Shown here in pieces: positions 40,701 through 50,562 of a DNA stretch of 64,000 nucleotides. Origin of the DNA: Leishmania mexicana MHOM/GT/2001/U1103 (Eukaryota; Euglenozoa; Kinetoplastea; Trypanosomatida; Trypanosomatidae); assembly GCF_000234665.1 (NCBI RefSeq), contig NC_018312.1:1049791-1113790 (forward strand), read 5' to 3'. Position numbers and translations under genes: made by a program. Under the pieces are notes generated by a model, which saw nothing but the letters and a program-made list of their open reading frames with translations, ran no database searches and had not been told where the DNA came from. How positions within the stretch are numbered: the stretch's first letter is position 1; each line of letters opens with the position of its first letter.

Positions 40701-42434
40701 AGGCGGGACGACGACGGCGCGTTCGCTGAGGCGCTGGAAGCGTTGGCGCAGTCAGTGCTGACCGCCATGATGAGCTGTCTTGAGGAGCAGTGGCCCCCTT
40801 ACGAGGGCTTCACGCTACCGCCGCAGCACCTCCAGCTGGAGCGTGAGGAAATGCGCATGGGCCGCGCCTACAGTGCAGCGTCGAGGGCGCACATGGAAGG
40901 TCTGCTGCCACTCGCCCAAGTGGCAGATCTTCTCCGACTGCCCTCCTACCGACAAGGGCAGCACATGTACGGCTGTGCGCGGTGCCGCAGCCCGCTGCTG
41001 CAACGGCTCGACGCGACGCACCTGGAGTGCCCGCGCTGCCACTACAACGCCGAGTTCGAGGTGCGTGCCGACCCCCGCACGCAACAGCAGACCGTGCTCT
41101 ACCAGCTCTCCGTGGTGGCCAACCTGCTCGATGCCTTCTCCATCACCAAGAGCTTCGCGGTGTCCTTCTCGCCGGCCGAGTGCGCTGATGTCAGTGCGGC
41201 CTTACGGGAGGTGCACACGTCACACGCTGTATTCGAGTTCGTGCGCCGCACCATGGAAGAGGGGGTGGAGGCTTTTCTGAGCGAGTACCCGCCGCGACTG
41301 GTGCGGCTGCTCGGGCTGCAGATGGGAACCGGCGGCGACGTTGAGGCATTGCGCCGCGTGTTGCTGGCCAACGGCCGACTCACCTCTCACACGAATGTGC
41401 GCGAGCATCTGCGACAGCGCCTTGCGCAGGCTTTTGCCGACTTTGTACACCCGAGCACGCTCACGCAGTTTGTGGCTATGCCCCTCATGTTCATTGTCAC
41501 GGCGTTGCATTACCTCGCCCGCTGTGAACGGCTGACCTACGCACACGAGCTGCTGCTGGACGAGTGCCCGACGCCACGGCGAAAGCTTCTGCGCTTCGCC
41601 AGCGATGCCCTCGTCAAGGTTCTCTACGTGGAGCGGCTGTTGAAGCACTGCCGTCAGAAGCCTCTACCGTCCTCGTATGCCTCTTCGATGTCTGTCACTG
41701 CCTCTGGTGCGACGCTGGGGTCCGGTACGGTCGCGCGGCAGAAGGGTGCTGTGAGCAGCGATGCCGACGATGCTGCCTCTCTGACCTCCCTGCTCATGGC
41801 GGCTTCCTCGTCGTCTGGGAGCCGAAGCCGGTCTAGTGCGTTCACGTCGTCGTCGTCTTTTCATAGCGACAGCACCGCCGACACACAGCGGGCGCACAAG
41901 GACCCACTAGCACACCTGACGGGCAGCAGCAGCAGCAGTAGCGGTTCTCGCGCCGTCTCGGCCTCTTCGTCCTCCTCGTCGCCTCGCCACAGCTCGTCCA
42001 GCTCGTTCAGCTCCGTCTACTCCAGCGATCGCGCGAGCTTCCCTGACGGAGGCGAGTCGGACGCGGAGGAGCGGGATGAGGCGACGCGGGATCAGCATGG
42101 CACCTTGACGTGGCTAGAGGAGCTGGCGGGCAACACGCTGGAGCGCGCCGCCCCCACTGCGGAGGAGTTGGAGAGCGAGGCGGTGCAACAGCAACGGTCC
42201 GCCCAGTACTGGATCGCCTTCTGCGAAGTTTACGGCACCCACAGCGCGGAGACGCTCACTGTGTACATCGAAGACAAGGCCAGCGGTGCAAAGGTGCTGC
42301 CGCCGCCGCCGCTGTCCTTCTGGATCTCGCAGGTCGCCCACACCACCATGGCCGGTCACCGCATGACCGACATGCTGGACATCTTCTTCAAGAAGTTACT
42401 GGAGCTATCTCAGCAGGTGCGCGTCATATCTTAG
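37701..42434 (+). CDS. SNF2-family ATPase, ATRX/RAD54-like
   Basis: Protein of 1577 aa. Helicase motifs: HSMGLGKT (85-92, Walker A), DEAH at 273-276, [15 protein letters not shown], then [47 protein letters not shown] and [11 protein letters not shown] (motifs IV-VI). The SMGLGKT form and the YRYGQ motif fit the ATRX/ARIP4 and RAD54-like branch, whose members use ATP to remodel nucleosomes or translocate on DNA. After the helicase core the long C-terminal part has a CARC...CPRC zinc ribbon (Cys1092, 1095, 1110, 1113) and a Ser-rich low-complexity tract near 1320-1455. It is not the SNF2-like protein JBP2, as no hydroxylase domain is present. The start is the first ATG. Confidence 0.92.
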   Translation: [1577 protein letters not shown]

Positions 42435-43644
42435 CGAGACGCGGTGATGGCCACTGTGTGTATGTGTGGCAGCGGCCTTGATACACTTTTCCTCAGGGGT
42501 GGATAGGTGGGTGAAGAGGGAGGGGAAGTGCGAGGCGGCACGTAGCGGCATGCGCGCGCGGTGCCCCCTCTGTGCATACTGGTTCTGCGCCTAAGGAGCG
42601 GGGGCGTCGACTCACATCACTTCGTGTAACATGGAAAAGGGAAGAATGCCTGAGAACCACAGAAAGCAGAGGGTCAAGCGAGGTGAGGGGGCAAAAGAGA
42701 CGAGGCGACTGCGTAAAAGTGTGACTGTGAGAGTGGGCAGCGAAGGCGTCCATGCCAGAATGTCCTGTTCGCACGCGCAGCGCGTCATCGGGACAGGGCT
42801 CGCAAGGCCCTATACCTCAGTGTCACCGCTGTGAAGCACGTGGTGGTTGGCTGCCCGTGCCACTTCTTTCTACTCGTCTGTCCCACCTAACGTGCTCATC
42901 AGGGAGATCGGCATCATCACGGCGGCAGAGGGGCGGGGGCGTGCGTTGCGCTACTGCTTGACCAGCACGTATGAGCCACAAACCCTCGTGATGCTCTGTG
43001 CGCGTCTCGGCCTGAGGCTTCACCGCCGGCAACGAGGCAAGCCCATCCATCCTCTTTCACTTTTCCCCTGTCCATTCTTCACGATTCAACTACTTTTTCG
43101 TTGAGTCTGTACGCGTCTGCGCGGCACCGCTACACCTGCGCGCACACGAGCCAACAGCAGATGTGAAGTGCCGGAAGACGAACACTCGCACACCTTCACA
43201 GTAAAGAAGCGCACGTTTCGCCACATAGAGCGCCACCGCAGGGCCGCGGTAGCGACGTAGGAGGGGGGCGTGCGTTCTCTTCACATACCCCCCTCCCCTT
43301 TCTCGCTTCTCGCCGACCCTTGCCGTAGACGCAGAGAGAGTTACGCATAGACTCACTCACAAGCGTGTACGCAGAGGCCGGAGAAAAGAGGCACTCAGCT
43401 GAAGGAGGGCAGGAAGCTGCCGCGGTTGCAGTGGCTCTGGAGGAGACACAGCTGTTTCCGTGCCCATCCTCCCCTCGCAGCGGCGTAGTGGGCGACTTAG
43501 ACCAACCTGTGAGGGTACGCTTCCCTCTGTTTGCTTGTTGCGCGTGCTGCGCCGGCGCCAGGCATAGCGACTGGGTGAGGGGGTGACTCAACTACGCATA
43601 CTGTGACAACGCTGCGAATATTGAAGCTGCTGCCGATTGTGCCA
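42435..43644. other. Intergenic region, no gene seen
   Basis: Spacer with weak CT tracts (43040-43100, 43280-43320). No protein-like frame was found on either strand. Confidence 0.55.
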
Positions 43645-46600
43645 ATGGAGCACTACGAGGATTCTTTCGAGAGTGCCACCACGGCGACGGATGAGGAAGA
43701 AGAGACCATTTCGGTGCGCACCAGTTCAACCACCGCCACTTCAGATGACTCAGTCGACGCTGGCGACGAAGGCAGCGTTGGCGACGTAGGTGATACCGTC
43801 TCTGGCGGCAAGGGAATGAGCGACGTGCTGACTTTGAGCTCCGCCGCAACACTGTCACCGACGGCGCGGTATCTGGCTCTACCCTTGCCTGCAGCCCCAC
43901 TGCCGGCACCGGTACCGGTGCCGACACTCACCTCTTCGCCCGCATCGGCGCTGAAGGGCGACAGCGAGAACGAGCTACACGCGTCGTCCGTTTCGTCTGC
44001 GCACAACGCGTTGGTATCTGAGAAGCCGCCGGGATTCGCTCCATACGCGACGGTCGGCGAAATAGAGAGGGAGAAGCGGAATGCGAGTCTAGGTGACAGC
44101 GCCAGGGTTAAAAACCCCACCACGCGTGATGCCTCGAGCGTTGCTCAGGGAGAATTCGTAGGGACCTCCAGCGACGATGCCGACCATAGCCGTCGAGGGC
44201 TGAAGGGCGTTGGCTTCGAGGCCCTCTCCCACTTTGTGGCCTTTGGTGGCAGCGACACTGAAAGCACGACGGGGCCAACGTCGCATCCGTATAGCCTTGT
44301 GATCGGAGCGGGAATGGAAGGCTTCTCAACCCCGCTGGGCAAGATGCTAACCACCGCGAGAGAGGCACGAGGCGAGAATCCGAAGGAGGGAGAGAAGCTG
44401 CGGCCGACTGCTGACTCCCTAGTTTCCCGGTCAACATCAGTGCCGCAGGCGGAGTTGCCACATAAAACGGCGGCCTCGAAGGCGGCCTCCGTGGCTGCGA
44501 GCAGCGTCTTCAGTACCCTCTCACAGCATTTACAGCAGCAAAAGCCGCAGCGTCAGCAGCCACAGACGACCCTTGCGCCAGCACCAGCGGTGAACTCTGC
44601 GCCAGTGGTCCCTTCAATACCAATGTCTGCAACCACCGTTCCCACAATGTCGCCTGCCTCTGTTAAAGGGACGACAGCGACACCAGCGCCGCATGGCAGC
44701 GCCTCTCTCTCTCTCCCAGCTCTGCCGCCACCGGGATGGTCCTCTACAACTCTAGCCAACAATGCCGCCGCCGGTACGGAGACGCCATTCACCATCCTAC
44801 CCGCGGCGGCGGCGAAGGATGCGACGGGCACGCAGCAAGGGTGGATGATCGGTGGGGTGCAATACCGCACCAGTCCCACAGATAAGGAGGCGGTCCAGCA
44901 GATACCCCCGCTGCCCCCGCCGTACGAGCATCCTCGACCCACTGCGGAGCAGACACGCGCATCCGAGCTCCGTGAGGCGTCGGAGGCGGTGGAGAGACTA
45001 GTGAAGGCGTTCGCGATGCTGAAGGGATACAGCCGTCTCGAGCAAGCGCAAAGCAAAAGTCGCCCCCTCGCTGACGGCGCACCGGCCTCAGTGGAAACGG
45101 CAGCCGATGTTGTCACATCTGCTCATCAGGCCAGGGTTGCATCCACCGTGCAGGTGCGCGACACTGTCCGGCCGCGCGGATCCCGCATCTTTGCACCTGG
45201 AGCGGCGTCGGGGGCGACTCTTGACTCCACCTCGGCCGCCGCCGCTTCGCTGCCGTGGGTGTCTGCCCCTCGCCAAGGAGACAGCGAGAGCGTAGCCGAA
45301 GGTGTCGTGCTGGACTGCGTGCTCGGCCTCTTACAGGAGCGTACAAGGGGCACCGGGACTTCTTCCGCGGGTGAGCAGGAGGGAGAGGGGGTCAGATCGA
45401 CAAAGCGTCCAACGGCATCGTCGTGGCAGGCGGCGAGACCCCACCACGAGGTGGTGACGGCCGACACTTTTGCTTACGGAGGAAGCGCGAGGGGCCACGG
45501 CCGAGCTTCGCACTTCACCGCTGACACCGTGTCTGCGGCAGCGTGGACCCAAGTGTACTTTGACTCATCATCAGCCTTCGTGGGCGGGCTCGGTAGCAGT
45601 GGCGTCCCCTTGTTCGACCCCCGAGATCTGCAGAGCGCCATCGACCTCTACAATGCCGTGCGTGAGGCGCTCGACAAGTACGTGCTGCGCCGCGTGGTGA
45701 CCGGCGTAGAGAAAGCAAAGGGGCTTCAGCCGCACGTCTCTGTCCCCCGCGCACGCTCTGTCACCGCCATATTTGCGTGGGTGCTGCTGCTGGACATAGT
45801 AAATCTCTGTGAGGAGATCGCGCGTGTCGCCTACGATGCTGCGCCGCGCTCCCCGAGCGCTGTGTATCCCGTGCTCGCACAGTTCAGAGGGGATGCGGCG
45901 TGCGAGGAGGTTGCCAAGGCGGCGATGCACTGCCTGCCTTTTGAGGCACTCAACGCCAGCGGTGCTGACACCTTGGCGCCAGGGGACGGTCGCTGCACTT
46001 TCCGGATGGCATGCTGGGTGACGCAGCAACAGCTCTGGACTATCGCCGACGCTTTGACCGACACGGTCCGCGAGGACATGGTGCGGCGCGCCAAGGCGCT
46101 GCAGTACTCTCCGTTTAACACGGCCGCAGTGACCGAGGTCGATCCTCGGGTGCTGGTTCCTCCCACGACTCCAATGCTCACGCTGCGGCCGCTGCCGGGG
46201 CGGAGAGGTGACGGTGCCGCGCCAAAGGCGACCGACGCCTCCACGGATTTAGGCACTGCCGCGTCGTACGCCCGAGTGCATGGAGGCAGCAGAGGGGAGG
46301 GAAGAGGCCCGGCGAGTGGCACTTCTGGCAACGAACTCTTCGAGGTGCCTGCCGCCGCGTTGCAGAAGGTTGCTTACCACGTCTCTGTTCTCACCACGGA
46401 TTTGCTCTCTGACATGAGCACCGCCAACCATCATGAGCTGTCGGCACTAACTGCTGAGGATTACACCAGTGTTGCCACCGCCGTCTCCGAAACCATGAGC
46501 GAACTGCTGCAGGACGAGTCCATCAAGGCGGCCGTGCGGCGGCGAGCTGCAGAAAAGGTGAAGCAGACACAAATGGCGCGCGCCGACTTCGCCACAGCCT

Positions 46601-46704
46601 CGCGCCAACGCAAGGAACAAGCCATCATTGAGAGGGCGGAGAAGGAGGCAGAGGAGGTGGTGCAGCACATTCTGCAAGAGATGAGGACACAGGGAGTTGC
46701 CTAG
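43645..46704 (+). CDS. Large unknown protein with conserved-looking C-terminal region
   Basis: Protein of 1019 aa, family not recognised. Residues 1-620 are Ser/Thr/Ala/Pro/Gln-rich, probably disordered, with a QQQKPQRQQPQ stretch near 310. From about residue 650 the sequence becomes ordered: LFDPRDLQSAIDLYNAVREALDKYVLRRVV, then VTAIFAWVLLLDIVNLCEEIARVAYDA and MACWVTQQQLWTIADALTDTVREDMVRRA. The last 60 residues are a charged helix (RQRKEQAIIERAEKEAEEVVQHILQEMR), likely coiled coil. The layout (disordered front, helical C-terminus) is common among cytoskeletal or centrosomal scaffolds, but this is inference. The first ATG is 43645; non-ATG codons extend the frame 14 codons upstream. Confidence 0.85.
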   Translation: MEHYEDSFESATTATDEEEETISVRTSSTTATSDDSVDAGDEGSVGDVGDTVSGGKGMSDVLTLSSAATLSPTARYLALPLPAAPLPAPVPVPTLTSSPASALKGDSENELHASSVSSAHNALVSEKPPGFAPYATVGEIEREKRNASLGDSARVKNPTTRDASSVAQGEFVGTSSDDADHSRRGLKGVGFEALSHFVAFGGSDTESTTGPTSHPYSLVIGAGMEGFSTPLGKMLTTAREARGENPKEGEKLRPTADSLVSRSTSVPQAELPHKTAASKAASVAASSVFSTLSQHLQQQKPQRQQPQTTLAPAPAVNSAPVVPSIPMSATTVPTMSPASVKGTTATPAPHGSASLSLPALPPPGWSSTTLANNAAAGTETPFTILPAAAAKDATGTQQGWMIGGVQYRTSPTDKEAVQQIPPLPPPYEHPRPTAEQTRASELREASEAVERLVKAFAMLKGYSRLEQAQSKSRPLADGAPASVETAADVVTSAHQARVASTVQVRDTVRPRGSRIFAPGAASGATLDSTSAAAASLPWVSAPRQGDSESVAEGVVLDCVLGLLQERTRGTGTSSAGEQEGEGVRSTKRPTASSWQAARPHHEVVTADTFAYGGSARGHGRASHFTADTVSAAAWTQVYFDSSSAFVGGLGSSGVPLFDPRDLQSAIDLYNAVREALDKYVLRRVVTGVEKAKGLQPHVSVPRARSVTAIFAWVLLLDIVNLCEEIARVAYDAAPRSPSAVYPVLAQFRGDAACEEVAKAAMHCLPFEALNASGADTLAPGDGRCTFRMACWVTQQQLWTIADALTDTVREDMVRRAKALQYSPFNTAAVTEVDPRVLVPPTTPMLTLRPLPGRRGDGAAPKATDASTDLGTAASYARVHGGSRGEGRGPASGTSGNELFEVPAAALQKVAYHVSVLTTDLLSDMSTANHHELSALTAEDYTSVATAVSETMSELLQDESIKAAVRRRAAEKVKQTQMARADFATASRQRKEQAIIERAEKEAEEVVQHILQEMRTQGVA

Positions 46705-47836
46705 TTGCGCCAAACACAGTTGAAGCACGGGGCTCCATCATCCACGTGCGTATCTCCCTCCCCTATCCCCTCGCGTTGCCGGGTTCGTGTCGAACACGTC
46801 CCTCTCAGCATATGGACTCGCTCTCCGCCTCTCACTGCGCGATGGGGCTGGCAAACCGGTTCGTTCGGCTCTTCCCCCACATCTGATTTTTTTTTCGTGT
46901 TGGCAAGGATGCATGCCACCGCGTCTCATCGTTGGTCTCACCCACGCACCCGCTCAGGAACTCCTGCTGCTGGGAGGCCTGAAAGAGGAGGAAAGAGGAG
47001 GAAAGAAGGCGAGGGGGGTGGGTGGGTGCGCAACCCGAGTGGCAATGAGCCGCGGATGTGTAAGAAGCGAAAGGAAACTGACGAGCAACGTGGCGGTGGC
47101 AGTCGTCTCAAAGGTAGGCGGCGACGCGAGTCCTCACGGCCATTGGCGCACCTGAGCGTTTCTCCGCCACGCTTTTTTTCCCACCCCACGCTTCTCTATC
47201 TTTTCTTTCGTCGTTGGCGTATCCTCCCTCCCGTGACGTCTCTGGGAGTGCGTGTCCATGTGACACAACGCGACGCGTCACTCCCCTCAACTCAACCACT
47301 GCGTGCGCTCTTGTGGACCAAACAGAAAATTCTTCAACTCAGACTTTTGTTTTTCTTCGCCGTGCCTGTTTCCTTCATCAGCATTACTCGCATCGTGGTC
47401 AAGGCATATGCGCGCATGGGAGGGCGCGTGTGCATGGAGGACACTGGCACCGGCTGCGTGCGCTTCTGCACCGTCCACGCAGAGGCCTCCCCCTCCCCCT
47501 GCTGTTCTCGTCGTCCGTCTCCCTTCCTTCTCTTCGCTTGCCTCGTGTGCGCTTCCTCTTCCCCATCTCGCCCTCCCGCACAGCCGCTTCTCTTTTTTGT
47601 TTGTCGTTTCGTTGTTGAGCACGCGTCGTGGTGACGAGTCCAAACGAGGTGCAGCTCCCCAATTCAACTGCGCACGCGCTCCACCTGAGCGCACGCTGAT
47701 TGGCGGCCACGTGTTCTGCCTCGACTACGCCAGCACCCGCAACAAGAACGAGGGAAAAGTGCAGTCGGGGAGCACCTTGCGTGTGACACCTCCTCTTGCC
47801 TTTCCTCCCGCGCATCCTTCTTCAAGGGTGTGAAGC
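46705..47836. other. Intergenic region, no gene seen
   Basis: CT-rich spacer with T-runs at 46887-46896 and 47177-47181 and polypyrimidine tracts at 47485-47600. The long open forward frame starting in it is low-complexity and not believed. Confidence 0.55.
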
Positions 47837-49447
47837 ATGAGTGACCCAGTCGGTGCCCGGCACGGCCGGGAGCCGTCTCTCCCATTCGACGACAGTGGGA
47901 GCAGCTTCAGCTCGCTTTCGTACTCCTACGACTCCTCTCGATCACCGTCGAGGTCATATTCGTACTCGTCATCCGTTTCCTCGAGCTCGTCTGACGAACG
48001 CCCGCTCCGCGGTCACCGTCGCCTTCGCAGTCGCTCGCCGTCTGAAGACTCCGTTCACAAGCAGCCACGCAGCGACTCGGTGCTGGGGGATGATCTCTTG
48101 TTCACATCGGGTCACTCAGCCCCGCCGCCATACCACCACCCTTCATCCTCCTCGACGCCGGTGCTTCCACCGGTGCTCGGCGATGCGGTGCTACCCGCAA
48201 CGCATGGAGGTCATCTCAGCAGCGTGCTCGGCGCCCCTGACACCCCCAACGAGGACTGGCCGTGTGGTGTGTGCAGCAACATCAACTCAAAGAAACGGAC
48301 TTCGTGCTTCCGCTGCGGCTGTCACTACGCAGAGAGTCTCCTGGCGATGCCGGGCTACGAGGTGTCGCTGACGCACCTGCCCGCTAGCTGCACTCCGGCA
48401 ATGGTGGAAGAGGCATTGCGGCGCGTGGCTCCGAACTGCTCCGTGCACTATATTGGTACCGACGCTGCAAAGGGGATCATGTACGTTCAGTTTTCGTCTG
48501 TTGAGGAGGCGACAAAGTGTCTGGTGCAGAGCCACTGCGAGCTGCAGCTGCGCGACCGGGGTGGTGAAGACGGCGCCAGCGTGCGCACGCGACTGAGCTT
48601 CTCCTTGAGTCCACACCCCCTCCACGAGCGCAAGGAGACAGAGGAGCAGGTAGCACGAGCAACGGCGCAGGCTGAAACGGAGAGACAGGAAGCAGCACTG
48701 CAGAAGGCGGGCGTGCCGCGGTTTCTGTGGCCGCACACGTGGCACCAACCGCCATCCTTCCCATCTGCTGAGAAGCGCAAGGCGTTTCTCAGCACCATGT
48801 CTGCCCACTGGGACCACCTCTCCGAGGAGCAGAAGCGCTACTACGACGCCGAAGTGAAAAAGGCGCTGCTCCGGACGTCCACACTGACAGAGTCGGCGAA
48901 CAAGATGAACGGCATACCCGCGTCATCCCCTGCGAAGGCTGGTGCCGCGGCAGAAGTCACAGCTCCCCTCTCTGCCGAGTCGTCGCCAGCCTGCTCTTCG
49001 CTTGTCGTACCTGCTGGAGTGAAGGAGACCGGCAAAACGTCGCACGCGCTGGACGGTCTCAAGAAGCGGCTGGCAGAGCGGAAGAGCGCCATGAAAAAAG
49101 TCGACGGCCCTGAAGGAGCCAAGGCGGCGGCAGGGGCTGCGGTGGGAACGCAAGTGGCCGGTCCAGTCGCAGGTCACGGGAGAGACGTCACCAGCGGCGG
49201 CAGTGGTGGCGCCGGTGGTCTTGCCTCTTCGCTGCGAAGGAGTAGTGGCGACTTTCCTGCGACACCATCGCAGGTGCCGGCGGAGGTGCTCTTGTGGGAC
49301 GGCTTTCCAGTACCGCTCCAGTACGCCAGCCTCGGTAAAGTGCCGCGCTCCATCGATTTGCCTCGCGTGCCCATGTCGGTGTGCGAGCGGCTGCTACCAC
49401 CGGCGCTGCTGCAGGTGGCACGCATGCAGTTCAAACAGGCTCGCTAG
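47837..49447 (+). CDS. RanBP2-type zinc finger and RRM protein
   Basis: Protein of 536 aa. Residues 1-60 are Ser/Tyr/Arg-rich (SYDSSRSPSRSYSYSSS), like an RS domain. A RanBP2-type finger is at 141-160: W141-x-C143-x2-C146-x3-N150-x6-C157-x2-C160, the RNA-binding form. An RRM-like fold follows (EVSLTHLPASCTPAMVEEALRRV, then GIMYVQFSSVEEATKCLV, about 173-235). A helical segment near 305-345 (AEKRKAFLSTMSAHWDHLSEEQKRYYDAEV) resembles half an HMG box. A conserved-looking C-terminus ends VPMSVCERLLPPALLQVARMQF. Together these suggest an RNA-binding protein in processing or transcript stability, the main level of gene control in trypanosomatids. The exact role is unknown. Confidence 0.88.
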   Translation: MSDPVGARHGREPSLPFDDSGSSFSSLSYSYDSSRSPSRSYSYSSSVSSSSSDERPLRGHRRLRSRSPSEDSVHKQPRSDSVLGDDLLFTSGHSAPPPYHHPSSSSTPVLPPVLGDAVLPATHGGHLSSVLGAPDTPNEDWPCGVCSNINSKKRTSCFRCGCHYAESLLAMPGYEVSLTHLPASCTPAMVEEALRRVAPNCSVHYIGTDAAKGIMYVQFSSVEEATKCLVQSHCELQLRDRGGEDGASVRTRLSFSLSPHPLHERKETEEQVARATAQAETERQEAALQKAGVPRFLWPHTWHQPPSFPSAEKRKAFLSTMSAHWDHLSEEQKRYYDAEVKKALLRTSTLTESANKMNGIPASSPAKAGAAAEVTAPLSAESSPACSSLVVPAGVKETGKTSHALDGLKKRLAERKSAMKKVDGPEGAKAAAGAAVGTQVAGPVAGHGRDVTSGGSGGAGGLASSLRRSSGDFPATPSQVPAEVLLWDGFPVPLQYASLGKVPRSIDLPRVPMSVCERLLPPALLQVARMQFKQAR

Positions 49448-50148
49448 CGATGCGTGGGGTCGTGTCGCGGTCTGCCTGCCTGCCTAGGTTTGTGCTGGTG
49501 ATGGTCGTTCCTTGTGTTCGTTCCTATTGCGTTGGTAAGTGGGATACCCTTTGACTGTGAGATGCGAGGAGTAATCACACACGAGAGGGTGCGAGTGACC
49601 AGGCGCGCGTGTGAGGTTGACGGGGTGAGATGAGTGTCGCGCACCCGCCCACCTCCGCTCGAGCATGTGCCAGAGCGTGGGCTGCAGTCATCCTAACGAT
49701 CTATGCCCTCCCCCTCTCCCCCAGTTCGCACGCCTTGCAAGTGCGCGGGGCCGCTCTCTCCACCTCCACGAACGCGGGTGTCACTTGCTTGTGTGCGTAT
49801 GCGTGAATATCTGGCGTGGCCGAGCGCACTACTCCGTCTCTCGTGAAGGCTCGCCGCTACAACTGCATCCTCCTGTCCTCTCCCCCGTCCTTCCCTGATC
49901 TCTGGGTGCATGCCTGCGTCTTTGTGCTTGCCATCACCGCCTCTCCTAACAATTGCCCAAATCATTGTCCGCTCGTGTGTTAGCACTCCTCATCCTCTTA
50001 CCATTTGGCCTCCCCTGTTTTGATTTCTCTCTTGAAGCGGTGTGTTATTGCGGCGAGGCACACGTGAACTTCCTGGCGCGCTAAGCATCTCCCATCGCTC
50101 ACTCACTCGTACGGCTTTACACACGTACAGCTCCTTCTGCACTTATCG
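49448..50148. other. Intergenic region, no gene seen
   Basis: Spacer with polypyrimidine tracts at about 49690-49730 and 49865-49895. No protein-like frame. Confidence 0.5.
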
Positions 50149-50562
50149 ATGTCTCGCTCGAAGCACGTGGAGTGGGATGAGAAGAACCTGGAGGCGAACG
50201 CCGAGTATCAGCGACAGCACCCCGTGACAATGCACATCACGGAGCCAAAGACACCGTACTCGTACGCCGATGGTGATGACTTGGAGGCCGAAGAAGAGGG
50301 GTTGCTCAAATGGGACACCGCTGTGAATGCCAAGGTGAGAGAGATCAAGGAGCAGATAGCTGGGGACTTCTCTGAGCGACCCGTAGCCCCAATCACAAAA
50401 TCTGGGCGGCCGATGCTGGCGGAGGGCACCTTGACCGGCGAGCTAGCTCAGCAGCAGCATCGAAAAGAATTCCGCAAGATGCGCAAGGCCGTATACGCGG
50501 ACGAGGGTGCCATGTTCAAGAAGGCTCTGGCTCACAAATCCAAGGATGAGGATGACGAGTAG
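50149..50562 (+). CDS. PPP1R2: Protein phosphatase 1 inhibitor 2 (IPP-2)
   Basis: Protein of 137 aa. Three IPP-2 signature regions appear in the right order: KHVEWDEKNLEANAE (5-19; the KxxxWDExN box), EPKTPYSY (32-39) with Thr35 at the place of the GSK3-phosphorylated threonine of animal IPP-2, and HRKEFRKMRKAVYADEG in the C-terminal third, matching the FxxxRKxHYNEG helix that covers the PP1 active site. The protein is acidic and probably disordered when free. It should bind and regulate PP1. Shorter than the ~205-aa mammalian protein, as in other protists. Confidence 0.92.
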   Translation: MSRSKHVEWDEKNLEANAEYQRQHPVTMHITEPKTPYSYADGDDLEAEEEGLLKWDTAVNAKVREIKEQIAGDFSERPVAPITKSGRPMLAEGTLTGELAQQQHRKEFRKMRKAVYADEGAMFKKALAHKSKDEDDE

